The position numbers and the translations under genes were made by a program. From Podocnemis expansa (taxonomy: Eukaryota > Chordata > Testudines > Podocnemididae): DNA of 64,000 nucleotides. Position 1 is the stretch's first letter. Each line of letters starts with the position of its first letter. The stretch covers positions 49,706,312 through 49,770,311 of the forward strand of contig ML681989.1 of NCBI GenBank assembly GCA_007922195.1, in the 5' to 3' direction. This document shows, piece after piece, positions 12,280 to 24,531 of the stretch. A model generated the notes under the pieces. That model had not been told where the DNA came from and searched no databases. It was given only the letters and a program-made list of their open reading frames with translations.

Positions 12280-12520
12280 TGGAGTCTCTTAACAGTCTCT
12301 TCTTGGCAAAATAACTGTGCCATTACTCCACCCTCATTCTCCTTGATCTCTCTGGTGTTTTTAACACTGTTAGTCAGACAGTCCTTCCTGAGATCATGTC
12401 CTCCTTCACCTTTCATGATCTTGACATTTCCTGATTCTCTTCTTACTGCTTTGGTCATTCCTTTAGTAGATCTTCATCCCCTCCTCTCTCTTTCTGTAGG
12501 GATTCCACCAGGTGGTAATT
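12280..12520 (+). pseudogene. L2-like LINE reverse transcriptase relic
   Basis: Translating the plus strand around 12330-12400 gives a segment like LDLSGVFNTV. About 100 bases on, in a different frame, LLSLSVGIPPGG appears. These resemble the L2-clade RT motifs (LDLSxAFDTV and the SVGVPQGS turn). The relic needs at least one frameshift and has a stop, so it is old. No catalytic YADD box remains. Identification is from memory of the family pattern. Confidence 0.55.
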
Positions 12521-12936
12521 TCCCCCTTCCTCTACCCACTCTAAACCCTTTGTTTTGTCCTTCAAACCCCTCCTCAAGATCAACTTTTCCAGTGACTCCC
12601 ACAAAAAGCCAGCTGTCCAATAATCAGTTGGTTGTGCAGCATTTGGGAAGAGATGATTTTAGCTATATAATTAAAAAAAAAACATTCAAGAAGAGACAAC
12701 CCATAACTGCTGATAGTTGGAGAGCACGTGCTTCAGCAGATGTTAGCGAACATCCTCAGACCATGTGAGCATGCTCAATACAAGTCAAGCAGCAAATCCA
12801 GAGGGAAATGTGACTCCTCATGTGCCCCCCCCCCCGCCCAGCTCCCCTGGCATCACCACTGCATATCTGCTTAGAGCCATCAGGAATCTTCATTCTTAGC
12901 TATAGCTACTTATATTCCTTTCCTGTTGCCAAGTTC

Positions 12937-13499
12937 CAAAGGGGCAGCTGTGTTAGTGTAGTTCCTGTGGAACTTAAAGATTAACAAATTTGTTTATTGC
13001 ATGAGCTTTCGTGGGAGAAAATCCCACTCTGTTAGATGCTTTGAAGATGGGGGAACTTACAGAATGGGAGGAAATAAATGCAGGGACATGCAAATCATGG
13101 GATCAGGTCACACTATAACAGCAAATCAAAGCTGTTGTTAAGATTCAAACACTGGGGACCACCATATAGAAGAAGATGAGGTCAAATAACTTCTTGTAAT
13201 GAGAGAAAAATCCAAAATCCCTATTAAGTTGTGAAGCAATGCAATCAAATTATTTGCAAATTTATTTGCAAATTTGATTGCATTGCTTCAGGGCTTAGTA
13301 GGAACTTTGGATTTTTCTCTCATTACAGCAGGTAATTTGACCTCATCTTCTGGAATATGCTGTTCCCCAGTGTTTGAATTTTAACAACAGCTTTGATTTG
13401 TTGTTACAATGTGTCCTGATCCCATGACTTACACTTCCTTGCATTTATTTTCTCCCATTCTGTAAGTTCCACAGTCCTCAAAGCATCTGACTAAGTGGG
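12937..13499. repeat. palindromic repeat family A, near full-length, centre about 13260
   Basis: Left arm starts gttccaaaggggcagctgtg and runs through gcatgagctttcgtgggaga and gggaggaaataaatgcaggg. The right arm reads back the same motifs in complement (tgcatttattttctcccattc, then catctgactaagtggga). The centre is near ttgcaaatttatttgcaaat. The right arm is interrupted at 13508 by a hAT-type element and resumes at 15094-15178. The element is a giant hairpin of about 650 bp without coding capacity. Confidence 0.85.
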
Positions 13500-14284
13500 A
13501 TTGTCTCCAGGGGTGTCACTACACATAAATATTAAGTGGGGCCCCAGCCCCCACCGGCAGCTGGGGCCCGAGTCCATTCCCTTCCCACCCCTGCTGGTTC
13601 CCCGAGCCCTTCCCAACCACCCCCCCGGGCTGCCCTGGGCTGCCCCCCTCCCCTTTCCCTGCCGGGCCGGCATGCCTGCCCCCAGACTCCCCCTTGGCTC
13701 CCTTACCTGGCTGCTGTGGGAGAGTGGGACCACAGCACAGGCCGAGGCTCCCAGCATGACCCTGCTCTGAGCATGCTCATAGCAGGGTCAGGCCAGGGTG
13801 GGAGTTTTAGAAACTCCCAGGCCCAGCCTGGGGCAGCTCCCTCCTGGCCTGAAGACTTTGGCTATGTCCACATGTATACGTTTACTTCGATTTAAGTTAA
13901 ATTGAAATAAGCTAATCCTAAATCAAGTCCTTAATTTGATTTAACTCAAATCGAATGAAGGAAAAACACCAAAGCGAAAAAGCAAGTCCCGACACTGGAC
14001 TTGCTATTTTGATTCAGGCGAGGGACACTCTGGGAGGTGTGGCAACATAACTCCCTGGCAGGGCCATGTTGCCACCCAATCCTCTGACTGGCTCTCACTT
14101 GGAGAGCCAGGCACAGGAAAAAGCCCCCAGGGCAGGGATCCCCCTGGCCTGTGTCCCCTGCTGCTGGTGGGGCAGCGTGGGCGGGACTATGGGGAACCCC
14201 GACTGCTGCCTGGGCGGTAGGTCCCCCAGCCAGCTGGCCCTGCAAAGGAAACTTGCCAGCTGCCGCACCAGCGGTGGGTCCCAG

Positions 14285-14600
14285 GGCTGGCTTTGCCCGC
14301 TGCCCCGGCTTGCCGGCAGCCAAGGGGGTGGCAGCCCCCCCAGCCAGCTTCACCCGCTGCCCCGGCTTGCTGGCAGCCATGGGGGCAGTAGGTCCCGCAG
14401 CTCGCTGCCCCCGCTGCCCCAGCTTGCCTACAACTGGCTGGGTGGTGCATGCAGGAGCTGGCATGCCCGGGTGCGCTGGCTTCACATCGGCTGCCTGGTC
14501 AGCAGCTGGCAAGCCGGGGCAGCAGGGGGCGCTGGCTGCAGGACCTGCCGCCCTCTTGGCTGCTGGCAAGCAGGGACAGCGGGCGAAGCCAGCTCTCGGA
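14285..14600. repeat. GC-rich 57-bp minisatellite, partly inverted
   Basis: Two adjacent 57-bp units start at about 14299 and 14356 with cgctgccccggcttgc. A diverged third unit follows. After about 14500 the same words appear in complement (ggcaagccggggcagc). The block therefore forms an inverted pair inside element C1 and opens long artefactual frames on both strands. Confidence 0.7.
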
Positions 14601-14709
14601 CCTGCTGCCCTCCTGCTCCCCCTGCACCTCCCCTCCCTCCCTGGCCAGGGTGCTGAGGGAGGATAGGACTTCCTCCCAGGGTGCCATGCATCCTGGGAGG
14701 AAGGTCAAT

Positions 14710-14744
14710 TGTTATATCGATATGTGGGGCATATCGATATAACA
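14710..14744. repeat. perfect 15-bp inverted repeat
   Basis: TGTTATATCGATATG, a 5-base loop, then its exact complement. It lies between the minisatellite and the right subterminal zone of C1. Confidence 0.9.
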
Positions 14745-15101
14745 GAGCCAGATGTGGTTATTTTGAAACAACGGTTTTGAAATAACCCTCATTTTGATAT
14801 ATAACAAGGTTTTATTATATCAAAATGATTTTCCTTATTTCAAAATAAGGAAGCTCTTTATTTCAAAGTAAGGAAACTTCATCTGGACATAAGCATTTTT
14901 AAATCAAAATAACGAGTGTTATTTCGATTTAAAAGCTGCGTGTGGACATGCCTTCTGTCTTCCAGCCGGGTAGAGGATATGGCTGCTGGCTATCAGCGTG
15001 TTCCCTGCGCAGGAGCATGATGGTACACCCCCATTCAGTTTCGAGGCTCACTGCTTGGGGGCTGCCCTCCCCCGCCCCCCAGTGATGCCACTGATTTTCT
15101 C

Positions 15102-15178
15102 TCATGGAAGCTCATGCAGTAAATAAATTTGTTAGTTTTTAAGTGCCAAAGGACTCCTTGTTTGTTATAGTCTTTTGT
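15102..15178. repeat. family A right arm, continued after the insertion
   Basis: tcatggaagctcatgcagtaaataaatttgttag... continues exactly the arm that stops at 13499. Confidence 0.85.
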
Positions 15179-15202
15179 GCTCTTTTCCTCTCTCTGTCTC
15201 TC

Positions 15203-15246
15203 TTTTTTTGTTTTGTTTTGTTTGGTTGGTTGGTTGGTTTTGTTTT
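15203..15246 (+). repeat. (GTTTT)n / (GGTT)n simple repeat
   Basis: ttttttgttttgttttg followed by tttggttggttggttgg, a compound microsatellite. Confidence 0.9.
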
Positions 15247-16590
15247 TCTAATTTTCTTCCCCTCCTTTCCCTCTCACTGGTTGTGCATTTTTTTTGCTGT
15301 GTCTGTCTCAGTTTAGATTTTTAGCTCTTTCTGGTTAGAAACTCGTCCTTACTAAGTGCCTGTGTAGTGCCGACCACAAGAGATCCCTGAACTTGTTTGG
15401 AACCTCCCAGGCACTTCTGTAATACAAAAATCATCACAAAATCATTATGCGCAATTGCTTTGTGTATGTGTACACAGGTGTGTAATGTATGTGTAACTTC
15501 AGATGAAAGAGACTGTACTTTCTTTTCCTTTTCCTCTGTATTGATTTTAGATAGGTGTTTTATAGGATGTAAAATAATGAGCTTTATTGTACCTGACCAC
15601 ATATTTGTTCTTTAAAACTATAGTGCATGTAACAACAAGTAGTAATGGCATTATCCTGCAGCTGTGCATATTTCCTCCAATGCACCATAGCTTTGGTTAG
15701 TATCTGCTCCAGTTCTAGGCCTGTCCATGACATAAATTGCCAGTCAACGCATGACAGATTGCACAGTGGTTTTGTCATGTAGATAAATGTCAGCTGGGCA
15801 CCAGGTCAAATGCATCAAACACACAAAACAGTTAATGTACGTAAAGAGGATCGGCATAGTTGCATGGACAAGTGCTATTCCAAAGTGCACCTGCTAGCTG
15901 TTGCTGGCATGTGTGAGGATGTTCTTTTTTGTGCTATCAGAATTTGCTACCTTTCTCGGGGGCCTGGGGCAGAACATCTGACAGATGGGGGTTCCTCTGT
16001 TAGAATTTGCAAGTAAGGGCAGAGTGAAGGCAGGAGCGGTTTCAGCAGATGTGCAACCTCGGTAGCAAATTCTGACAGAGAACAGTTTCTGGAATGACCT
16101 ATTTTAATTTTTACTGAGAAAGGTGAGGGGTTTTTTATTGACACAGTAAGCATTTTACTGACAGCAATCAAAATAGTTTATCCTGGGTGCCCAGATTCCC
16201 CCTGCTACTGAGATTACCCTCAGCCGCCAGCTCTTTCTGGAGGTGGCTGAAATTAAAGTGGCCCGTGCTGCTGAAAGAATACTGCCATCATAGGCAAATT
16301 CAGCAGCAGGAGCTTTCACAAACAAAGTCTTTAATTTACCTCACCCCAGCCCCAGCCCTTAGAACTTAGTTTCACTTTCAGGCTTCCCAGGTAGTGGCTC
16401 TTAAAGGGATATTGCTGCCTGCAGCTCTTACAGCTGGTTAGTCTCCCTGCTGGTGAATGAGAGATTTTTTAATGGATGTTTTCCTTTAAATTACAGACAG
16501 CAGTAAACCTGCATACATTTTTACTGGCTATCCATACATTTACAGATGGCAGGCAACCGCGCCCTCCACCCCCCTTTAGTGACTGAAGGC
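15247..16590. other. non-coding, no gene seen
   Basis: Mostly AT-rich sequence with no frame that I can support as coding. Confidence 0.5.
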
Positions 16591-16593
16591 AAG

Positions 16594-16690
16594 ATGATGA
16601 GTCAGGTGATATCTTTCATTGGACACATTTCCGTTGGTGAAAGAGGCGATTTTTTGAGCTATACAGAGATTTTCCTGAGGTCAAGAAGTA
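16594..16690 (+). repeat. old dispersed repeat relic
   Basis: The string tcattggacacatttccgtt, then gtgaaagaggcga and gagctatacagaga, resembles a repeat tail common in amniote genomes (pattern cttctgttggtgaaagagacaa). I cannot name the family with certainty. Confidence 0.45.
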
Positions 16691-16789
16691 GGCTTCATTC
16701 TGGCCACACGTAGGGGCAGAGGCTCAGCACTAGGACTCTCACAGGATGCTCTGGTTGGTGCTGGCTGTCTTTGGGCAGAAGAATTTTCA

Positions 16790-16990
16790 AGCTGATGACA
16801 GTACCTGGTATTTATAAAGGGCTTTCCATCCATGCCTCTCAGGGTAATTCACAGAGGCAAATAAGCATCCTCCTCCTTATTTTGTGGAGCTGGAAAACTA
16901 AGGCACCACGACTTGCTTGATGACACAAGGAGTCAGATGCAGAGCTCAGAAATAGTGCTGTGGGCTGCTTTCCCCATCAGGTGTCCTAAT
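16790..16990 (-). repeat. MIR-like (CORE) SINE relic
   Basis: ggaaaactaaggcaccacgacttgc, with gagtcagatgcagagctcag downstream, follows the complement of the MIR core order (gaaactgaggca ... cttgcc ... gtcagtggcagagctggga). Old and diverged. The boundaries are approximate. Confidence 0.5.
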
Positions 16991-17156
16991 CATTGGAGCC
17001 TTCTGAGAGACACAGGGAAGGAGAAGGGCAGCAAGGCTTGTGAAGGGCTTTCAGGCCACTTTCAAACTGCCATAAAAATCCTGACTTTGCTACTGTAACC
17101 AGGACCCTTCCTTCAATGTAGATGGACCCTTGGTCAGAACTAGCTGCGTCTCTTGA

Positions 17157-17389
17157 TTCTAAAGGGGTAGCTGTGTTAGTCTAGTTTAGTAAAACAAAGG
17201 AGTCCTGTGGCGCTTAAAGACTAACAAATTTATTTATTACGTGAGCTTTCATGGGAGAAAATTCCACTTTGTCAGACACTTAGTTCCCCTATCTTCAAAT
17301 CATCTGATGAAGTGGGATTTTTCCCATTAAAGCTCATACAATAAATAAATTTGTTAGTCTCTAAGTGCCACAGGACTCCTTGTTTGTGT
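17157..17389. repeat. palindromic repeat family A, short foldback copy
   Basis: Left arm aaggggtagctgtgttagtc ... catgggagaaaattccac. Right arm gaagtgggatttttcccatt ... gccacaggactccttg. The middle is largely deleted, leaving a foldback of about 230 bp. Confidence 0.85.
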
Positions 17390-17526
17390 CTTTTTACTTT
17401 ACCAGGCCATTTGCACAGTGCTCTGACCTTTGCTTCTAAAGGCACTTTGCACTTTGTATGTATTCCTCCTGCTCTGGTGAAGAGAGAGCTCTTCAGATGA
17501 AGGAAAATCATCTAAATATGAATAAA

Positions 17527-17672
17527 ATCTATGAAGAGTGTAGTGGCACTTTTAAAGACCTAACAAATTTATTTATCACATGAGCTGATAAATAAATTTG
17601 TTAGTCTTTAAAAGTGCCACTAGACTCCTTGTTTGTTTTCTTGAACTAGGCTGGCACGGCTACCTCTTTGAA
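17527..17672. repeat. palindromic repeat family A, minimal foldback
   Basis: gtggcacttttaaagac and its complement gtctttaaaagtgccac surround a short centre near catgagctgataaataaa. The right end is cacggctacctctttgaaac. Confidence 0.85.
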
Positions 17673-19249
17673 ACCTGTCATCATGCAAGGTAATAAAATC
17701 TAGGGGTGGGTAGAGAGAAACTAGAAATGGGAAACCCACAATCCAGGTAATTAAGCTGTAAGGCCCTCGGGGGATAGGCTGTCATCAAGTCATCTGATGT
17801 GTGATGAAGACCAAAGCAGAGCCAGATGCTTTGTCTCTCAGTTCCCTCCTCCACTCCCCAGAATGTTTTTATTCTCCTAGAAAGTCTTTAAATGGAAGGT
17901 GGGGAAAAATGATGATTTGAAAAAAAGAAAATCCTGAAGGGTAAATCTTGTAATGCAGAGCACTGAACAGCTGGTAGTTTAAGGCACCAAACAGCAGTTT
18001 AGTGATTAACTTACCTCTTTAAAATGCTGAACAATGCAATGCAATAAAATACGGCTTGTCTAGCGGATGGTCTCTTTCATACCTTCTGTGTCGCAAACTG
18101 TTCTTCAGGGTTAAAAAGGAAAGGAATTGAGAGATGTACATGGGACTGAAATATCAGTCACTCAGGAGTTCCCCTGCAATCCATTTAATTTGATTGAAAG
18201 GAAATAGTCTTTGTATTTTCCCTAATTTTTATGTATTGATGTCTTTTGCCTTGCGTGCCCTTTCCCTCTCCTTCCATCTTACACAAGCATCTGTCTTCTG
18301 CTGCTGCCGGTGACACTCCCTGGTGGCACCAGCATAGGCTGCTGATACTGCCATAGGCTATCTTACCCTGGATGGCTGCCAGTTCCCTCTGCCTGTCTCT
18401 TCTTCTCTCTCGTGAGTATACTTTGCCCCGGGTGCCTTATTGCCCTGGTACCGTCACCAAATGATACGCTGGCCCTGCGTCCTCTTGCCTGACACACCAA
18501 AGTCCAGCAAACTGCTGTATTTGCACCAGCAATCTGTGATCCTTCTTGAAAAGCTGAGAAATGAAGTTCAGGCCTGCTTCATATATAAACCATGACTGGC
18601 ATGTCCTCCTAGGAGAGCATGTGGGAAAGGAGAGAGGGCGGGGGAATCAGGCAGGTAACAATATTGGTAGTGGGGGACAGGGTTTCTTTAGTGTCAAGCA
18701 TATGTAGTCAGGTTCATCCCTCGTGTGTAACACCTTTTAAATCAATGACGTTACATCAGGGTTTAATCTGGCCTAAGCAAACCTGGGAGCCATTTAGCTG
18801 TTTTCAGGTTAGCTGTCAAACTCAAATTCATGACAAAGCAGCTTCTCCGGAAACACATGCTGGGGGTCTTCTAACTGGTTCTTGACACCAAATCTGTGGC
18901 GTTATAGCCTCTTGAAATCCTGTCTCTGTGTGCCTGCTTTTCACTGGGTAATAGTACAGTAGTTAGCAGACAGATGTTAAAGCCATTCTTACTGCATTTG
19001 GCGTTTGAGAATAATTAATGGATTTGCAAACGACTGTTTCAAGGGCTGCTTCCCCCCCCCCCCCCCAACGCACAAACAGTGATATCGTTCATTTCCCCAA
19101 GTCTTTTGACTTTGGAACTATCTCTTTCAAACAGTAAAATGTTGCAAACGGGGTGCGGGGAGAGGGAAAAACAATGTCATTTTTAAAGTATTTCAGGAAA
19201 AGTCCTGACATTTCACATGAGAAGGAGAATGTCCTGAGAAACAAATACA
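17673..19249. other. non-coding, no gene seen
   Basis: No supported coding frame. A run of 15 C lies at 19052-19066. Confidence 0.5.
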
Positions 19250-19310
19250 ATACATAAACTTGTTAGTCTTTAAAAGTGCCACTAGACTCCTCGTTTGTTT
19301 TGCTGATAAC
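19250..19310 (-). repeat. palindromic repeat family A, fragment
   Basis: ttgttagtctttaaaagtgcc ... actcctcgtttgttttgctg; terminal piece only. Confidence 0.8.
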
Positions 19311-21499
19311 AAAGTCGTCCAAACTCGCATCTTCGCATTGAGTTGTGTGATATTTACAGCATTAAAGGGTGTAAATCTTGAGTCACACTGACTTTAGGGG
19401 ACTTATTCAGTTGCCTACAAGTAAAATGGGGATTTACTCTCTCATGAGACATCATGGTATGGAACTTCCCCAAACTCTATAGTGCTCAGCCTAAAAATCG
19501 TCACAAGTCTCATTCTTCCGAGAGCAAAGTATATGATGCTAAAGCTAGCATTTGAAAAGGCACCTTGTGCTGTTCAAACATTGACTGGTAGCTGCAGTTT
19601 TCCCCTTAACCAATCTTTAATATGGATCTAATTCTGACTACATTGCAGTGCAGTGAAATCACATTAGGTAACGTATGGAGACTGGCCACCCCTTCAAGCA
19701 TGATAAACCTTTTATTGCTGCCCCCAAAAGCTCTAATGAATATGCACAGATTGAATTCTGGTTGCCCTCATGATCAGGTGTAAGATGCGGCTGAGTCTCT
19801 GTGTGATGAAGCAGGTTCTGTTTTACCCTCTAGCTCGGAAAGACAGTGGTTGGAAAGAGAAGAGTGGAGGGTGGAAGAAAAGATCACAAAAGATTAAAAG
19901 CTGCAGTTTCTGTGGGATTCTTTTCTCCTTATTAAAAACACCCTAGTGTATTCAATTGTAATAATCCAAAAGATGGCTATAACGCTATAGTAAACTGTAT
20001 TGTTCTGGAGCACTACTCTCAGCATACTACAGCTTTTGTACAAGGACAAACAGAGGAATTTATTCATGTTTTGTTTTTCAGTTAGAGACACTGTTTCATA
20101 AGCCCCATTAACCAAGAGAATCTCAAGCAGCAAAATTCAGATCCAGATGTTGAAAATTCTCAAAGTCCAGGAGTATTTGGCTGGACCCTCACTGTCTACT
20201 AACAGAAAAGCAAAGCGTTTCACCTTTTCAGGAAGACTACTGAATCCTAAAAACTGTTTAATGAAGAACTTAAATGAATTCTTTACCATGTGCATATGGA
20301 TGGCAGATTGAGAGGTTGCCACAAAGGTGGGGCATTTTATTGACTGGGCTGGCACAAAACAGTGCTTATCTCTTTAAGAAATGGAAATAAAGTCTAATGA
20401 GCATATACTGTAGCAATTAGCATATAAGTCCCATTCTGGGAGTTGGAGGAGGGGAAAGCACCAAGGAGCAACTTAATAGAATTTTGTTAGACAAAATTAG
20501 CTACCAAAGAACAGTCATAAAAATATCTAAATTATTAGCAGCTCTGTCTCTTAGTGTTAACAGTGCCTGGGAACACGAATATGTCACTGATCTGTAGCAT
20601 GTCCACTCACCACAATAAAATAAACCATGGTACAGACATAATTTATCTGATATGCAATGTCGTGCTACAGCAAACAGAAATTGACATCTTTTATGTAAAT
20701 ATTATTGAAAAGGTGAACATTCTTAAACTGACTTTGGAAAACGATTTTTGCTAAAGCTAGATGCATAACGAAAATAGACGATGTTTGAGTAAAACCAGCC
20801 ATGCTTTCATTTATATAAGACATGACATTTATGGGGGTGGTTCTTGAACTTTACAACTTGTTAATTCAGAGTGAAATGCAAAAACCTAGAGTTTAGTATT
20901 GCCAGCCACAGGCATACAATAGCAATCATATAGGCCCCTCAAAATTGACATTGGCTTAAAAAATGTGCTATTTGTTATTTAAGGAATATCTTTGCCTTTT
21001 GATTCTTGAGCCTTTAATGGTCACATTTTCAAGCTTTTCTCCACAGCCATGAGGGCTGGAATCTTACTTTCCAAAAAAATGAAAACTGATATTCTATACT
21101 AAAATGATTCCAGGAGCTGTGGCTTTATGAAAAATACCAAATATCACAAGAATTGCAATAAAATCACAAGTGTTGTCAACATTGAAACTACCAGTGTTTG
21201 TGGTTACTACTTAGAAAACTACTAGTAGTTAAAAAACTTAGCTGTGGCTTTTTTGTACACTTCTAATGTTTATCTCAAGAACACTTGGGTCTCTTATTTC
21301 TTTAAAAAACATCCCTCCAAATGTGGCTATATGGGATCAAACATCATACTTCTGCAGAACATTCATGGGGCCCAGCTCTCCCCTAAGCTTCTAAATGGAA
21401 TCAGATCAGTCAGGTTTGGTGCTGAGTGGTGTGGAAGTGAGACTGTGGGGCTGCGTGCTATTTCTTTAAATCTGTAGAGGGAAATCTGGCCAGAGAGAC
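19311..21499. other. non-coding, no gene seen
   Basis: AT-rich, about 2.2 kb, no supported feature. Confidence 0.5.
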
Positions 21500-21507
21500 C
21501 AGGATAG

Positions 21508-22396
21508 CAGTGGTTAAAGTGGGCCAGAACGCACTGGTACAGCATTCTGGGGCCCACTATTTTTCGGAGGCCAGCATTCCGGGGCCTCTAAAAATAGAAA
21601 ATGGAGCTGGACCGCTGCGTTTTGGGGCCCACTATTTTAAATGGTGGGCCCCAGAATGCAGACCACAGTGGTCCAGCTCCATTTTCTACTTTTAGGGGCC
21701 CCGGAACTCTGGGTCTATTTTTAGGGGGCCCAGCCTTCCAGGACCCCTAGAAATGAAAAATCAAGCCAGCGTGTTCCTGAAGAGCAGGCACCAGTCTAAG
21801 AAGAGGGGAGGCATGCCTGCCCTGCTATGATGTGCTGGCCAGCCCCCCCCGCATGCACAGGCTCTGCAGCCTGGAGGGGCAGAAAGGGGCAATTCTCCCC
21901 TGTCCCTGCCCCCACCTGCAGGAGTCTTCACACTGCTGAAGGTAAGCTAGCATGGCATGGGTCCTGGCCTCCCCTTGGATGGCCCAGTGGTGGGGGGGTA
22001 GGGTGAGAGGTCGGGATGGTGGGCTGGGGAGGTAGGGAGGGTATTGGGGGCTTGAAGTGGGTGGAGTGGGGGAATGGGGGCAAGGAGATTGAAGGAGGCT
22101 GGGAATGTATAGAGGAGGTTGGGGGGCTAAAGGGGTGGAGTGTATAAGGGGGAACTGGGAGTGGGGGATTAGGAGGACTGGAGTGGGGCCATAGGGGCAG
22201 GGACCTTGGGGAATGGGCATTGGGGCTGAGGAGGACATGGGGAAAAAGGGGTCTGATGTGGGGCAGGCTTTTGGGGGCAGTAGCTGGAGTGGGGGGGGCA
22301 GTAGCTAGGGTGAGTAAAGGGGTCCCGGGCATTCAAGAGGGGGTCTTGGAAATTTAGGAGGGTTCCAGGGCCCACCAAATTATACTTTAACCCCTG
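21508..22396. mobile_element. TIR element with CAGGGGTTAAAG ends, copy 2
   Basis: It begins CAGTGGTTAAAGT and ends ACTTTAACCCCTG. Flanks CAGGATAG (21500-21507) and AAGGCTAG (22397-22404) agree at 6 of 8 positions. The left part carries a hairpin (about 21587-21705: aaatggagctggacc ... ggtccagctccattt). The right part is G-rich and collinear with 7140-7560. The element ends immediately before the left end of DIRS copy A. Confidence 0.82.
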
Positions 22397-22409
22397 AAGG
22401 CTAGGTACG

Positions 22410-22625
22410 TAAAGTAGAAGTTCTTCTTCGAGCACTGATCATATCCATTCTTATTCATGTGTGTACATGCCACAGTGCACGGTCGTCCAGAAGCTTTCTG
22501 CCCTAGCCTGATCCCATAGGGTCAAGTAGCAAGACCCCCTCAGACCTGCGCTTTGACATGGTATACAGGTGGTGCTGACCCTACCCCAAGTTCCTTCTCC
22601 CCACCCAAGTGATGGTCTTGGAACT
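22410..22625 (+). repeat. DIRS copy A left inverted terminal repeat
   Basis: The segment around catattcc..attcttattcatgtg and cacagtgcacggtcgtccagaag is the approximate complement of 29530-29735. DIRS ends are inverted rather than direct, unlike LTRs. Confidence 0.75.
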
Positions 22626-24199
22626 ACTTGCCCTTGCATATGTGTAAGTGCCTGTCTTCCCATCATTTTCTCCTGTTTTCCTCGATACCAACCAGCTATT
22701 TTAACATCTGGACACTTGATGCCTTCCTCCTAGACTCAAAATGCATCAGAGAATTTCTCTGTTTCCTCACCCCTCCATGGACGCACGTGGAACCGGCAGG
22801 GACTCGGCCACACCCAGCTTCAAGCCCTACACTGCCTGTAGTAAGGCCTTCTTGATCAGTGACCCCCATGAGAAGTACCTGAAGTGCCTCAGTGAAGGAC
22901 ACATTTGTCGGTCCTGAAACAGAGGACACAGAAGGAGCAGGAGAGTCGTCTCTGCTCCATGGCAATGGAAGTAGTCGTCCTCCTGGCCTCTGTGCCAACC
23001 ACTGCACCAACTGCACAGACAGCCCTGGCACAGAAACCCAGTCTGCCCTGGCCCCTCCTTGGCACAGGTCACCGTTGGGGAAAGTGAAGAAGTACTGCGC
23101 CAGTTGAGGCTGCTCTAAAGGCCCTGACACTGGGGGAGAAGCCTCAGCAGTGGCACCGGTTGGGATCTCCGGCATGGGCATGGGGAGCTTCCCCAACCAG
23201 GGCTCCAAAGCCCCAGGCACTCCTGGCTCCTTCTACATCGGAGGCCTTCAAAGCAGCAAGAGTGATGCTACAGTTACCAACCCTTCCACTGTCCAGGACT
23301 GTTGCTTTGAGGGGTAAACCTGTCTTGTCTTCAAGGGTTTGGCCCAAACCCCAGAGTCAAGACCCCCAGCACAGCAAGAGCCTGTGCGGGGCATGAGTTG
23401 GCACCATGGGACCTCATCCCAGGATTGGGCATCAAAGCCCCTTTATCTGCTGGACCATTCTGGGGGCACCTGGCACAGTCACTCCCCATCTCTGGCACAG
23501 CATGCCTCAACCCCATCTAGTTTGCTGTCTGAAGGGGGAGTTGAGAGTGAGGGAGAGGAAGGTCAGACTCCTCCCCAATTTTCTTCTGGCGACTCATCTT
23601 GTGATCAGTCACTGGCACCATCACTGCAGCCTTGCTGTTCGAGATCCCAGTCTCAGTGATCAGAGGGATCCAACACCTGGCAGAGGCACCGAAGATCATC
23701 AATACCCCCTTCTCTGGCACCAGCCATGGCAAGCCCAACAGGTAAATGTAGAAGGAAGCAGTGCTCTTCAACATCCCGGCACCGGGAACTCCAGTCACGG
23801 ACATCAACTTCCTCTCCATTGACACAGCACTAACTGACTAGGGAAACCCCGGTGTCAGAGTGCAAGACAGGCCAATCCCCACACAGGGACTGGCACAGAA
23901 AAGTGAACCACCCCCCTGCATGAGGAAGGAAATCATCTCTGGTACAGGACCTGGCACTTCAGACCTTTAAAAATTGGACTGCACAGTGGGCCTACTGGAG
24001 ATCCTGGGACACACCTCAAAGGAGGCTGGTATCTTCAAGCTCCTCAAGACCAGCTACATTCAAATGGGGACAGGACCTAGAAGGCTCCAGGCTAGACTCA
24101 AATGCGGGAGAAGGCCCCTCAGGGATCGGAAGCGACGATTCCAGCATCCTGTCCTCATCTTCCTCAGACAAAGTGGCATACCAAAAGTCCCTCTTACTC

Positions 24200-24531
24200 A
24201 AGAAGAACCGCAGGGTGCATCAGGAGCTCCTGAAGCATATGGCCACCAACTTCAACCTCTCATCAAGGTTGTGAGGGAGGACTTTGACCCTCTGTTCAAT
24301 GTGGGTGAGTCAACCCCACCAGCAAGAGTGGCCGTCCCCTGTGCATGGTAGGGTCCTAAAAATTGCCTGCGCCCTTTGGCAAGCCCCGTCCTCAGTTCCT
24401 CCAGTATCCAAAGGGACTGAAAGGAAATACCATGTCTCTGCAGACAAACTTGTTTACCTGTTCACCCATCCCATGCCTGGATCCCTAGTTGTGGATGCAG
24501 TGAACCAAGAAGAAAGACAATGTCATTCGAC
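24200..24531 (+). pseudogene. DIRS copy A gag-like fragment, upstream of the insertion
   Basis: Segments read HMATNFNLSS, ALWQAPSSVPPVS and HPMPGSLVVDAVNQEERQ across two frames. They match the gag of copy B (HHMAAYLKLE, HWQTPSLIPPVS, HPIPGLLVVHAINQKERQ). The reading frame is broken and the gene is then cut by the TIR element at 24532. The part upstream (22640-24200) corresponds to the N-terminal gag but is too decayed for residue-level alignment. Confidence 0.75.

Larger units (their letters stand above)
13860..14952. mobile_element. family C TIR element, copy C1
   Basis: Ends GGCTATGTCCACATG and ...TGTGGACATGCC are inverted. The 3-bp flanks are ttt and ttc (imperfect TSD). Both subterminal zones are packed with gatttaaat/atttcaaaat-type words. 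The centre is a GC-rich minisatellite. Related to 55680-56196, 59937-60417, 60446-61662 and 62844-63347. Confidence 0.8.
13508..15093. mobile_element. hAT-type element inserted in family A, carrying a nested family C element
   Basis: Left end CAGGGGTGTCACTAC, right end ...CAGTGATGCCACTG, which is its imperfect complement. Flanks ATTGTCTC (13500-13507) and ATTTTCTC (15094-15101) match at 7 of 8 bases, and removing the insert restores the family A arm. A second TIR element (13860-14952) sits inside. No transposase seen. Confidence 0.85.

Noticed and set aside
13946..14740. Overlapping frames of about 200 residues on both strands
   Set aside because: Explained by the 57-bp minisatellite inside family C copy C1. 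No domain, and equally open on both strands.
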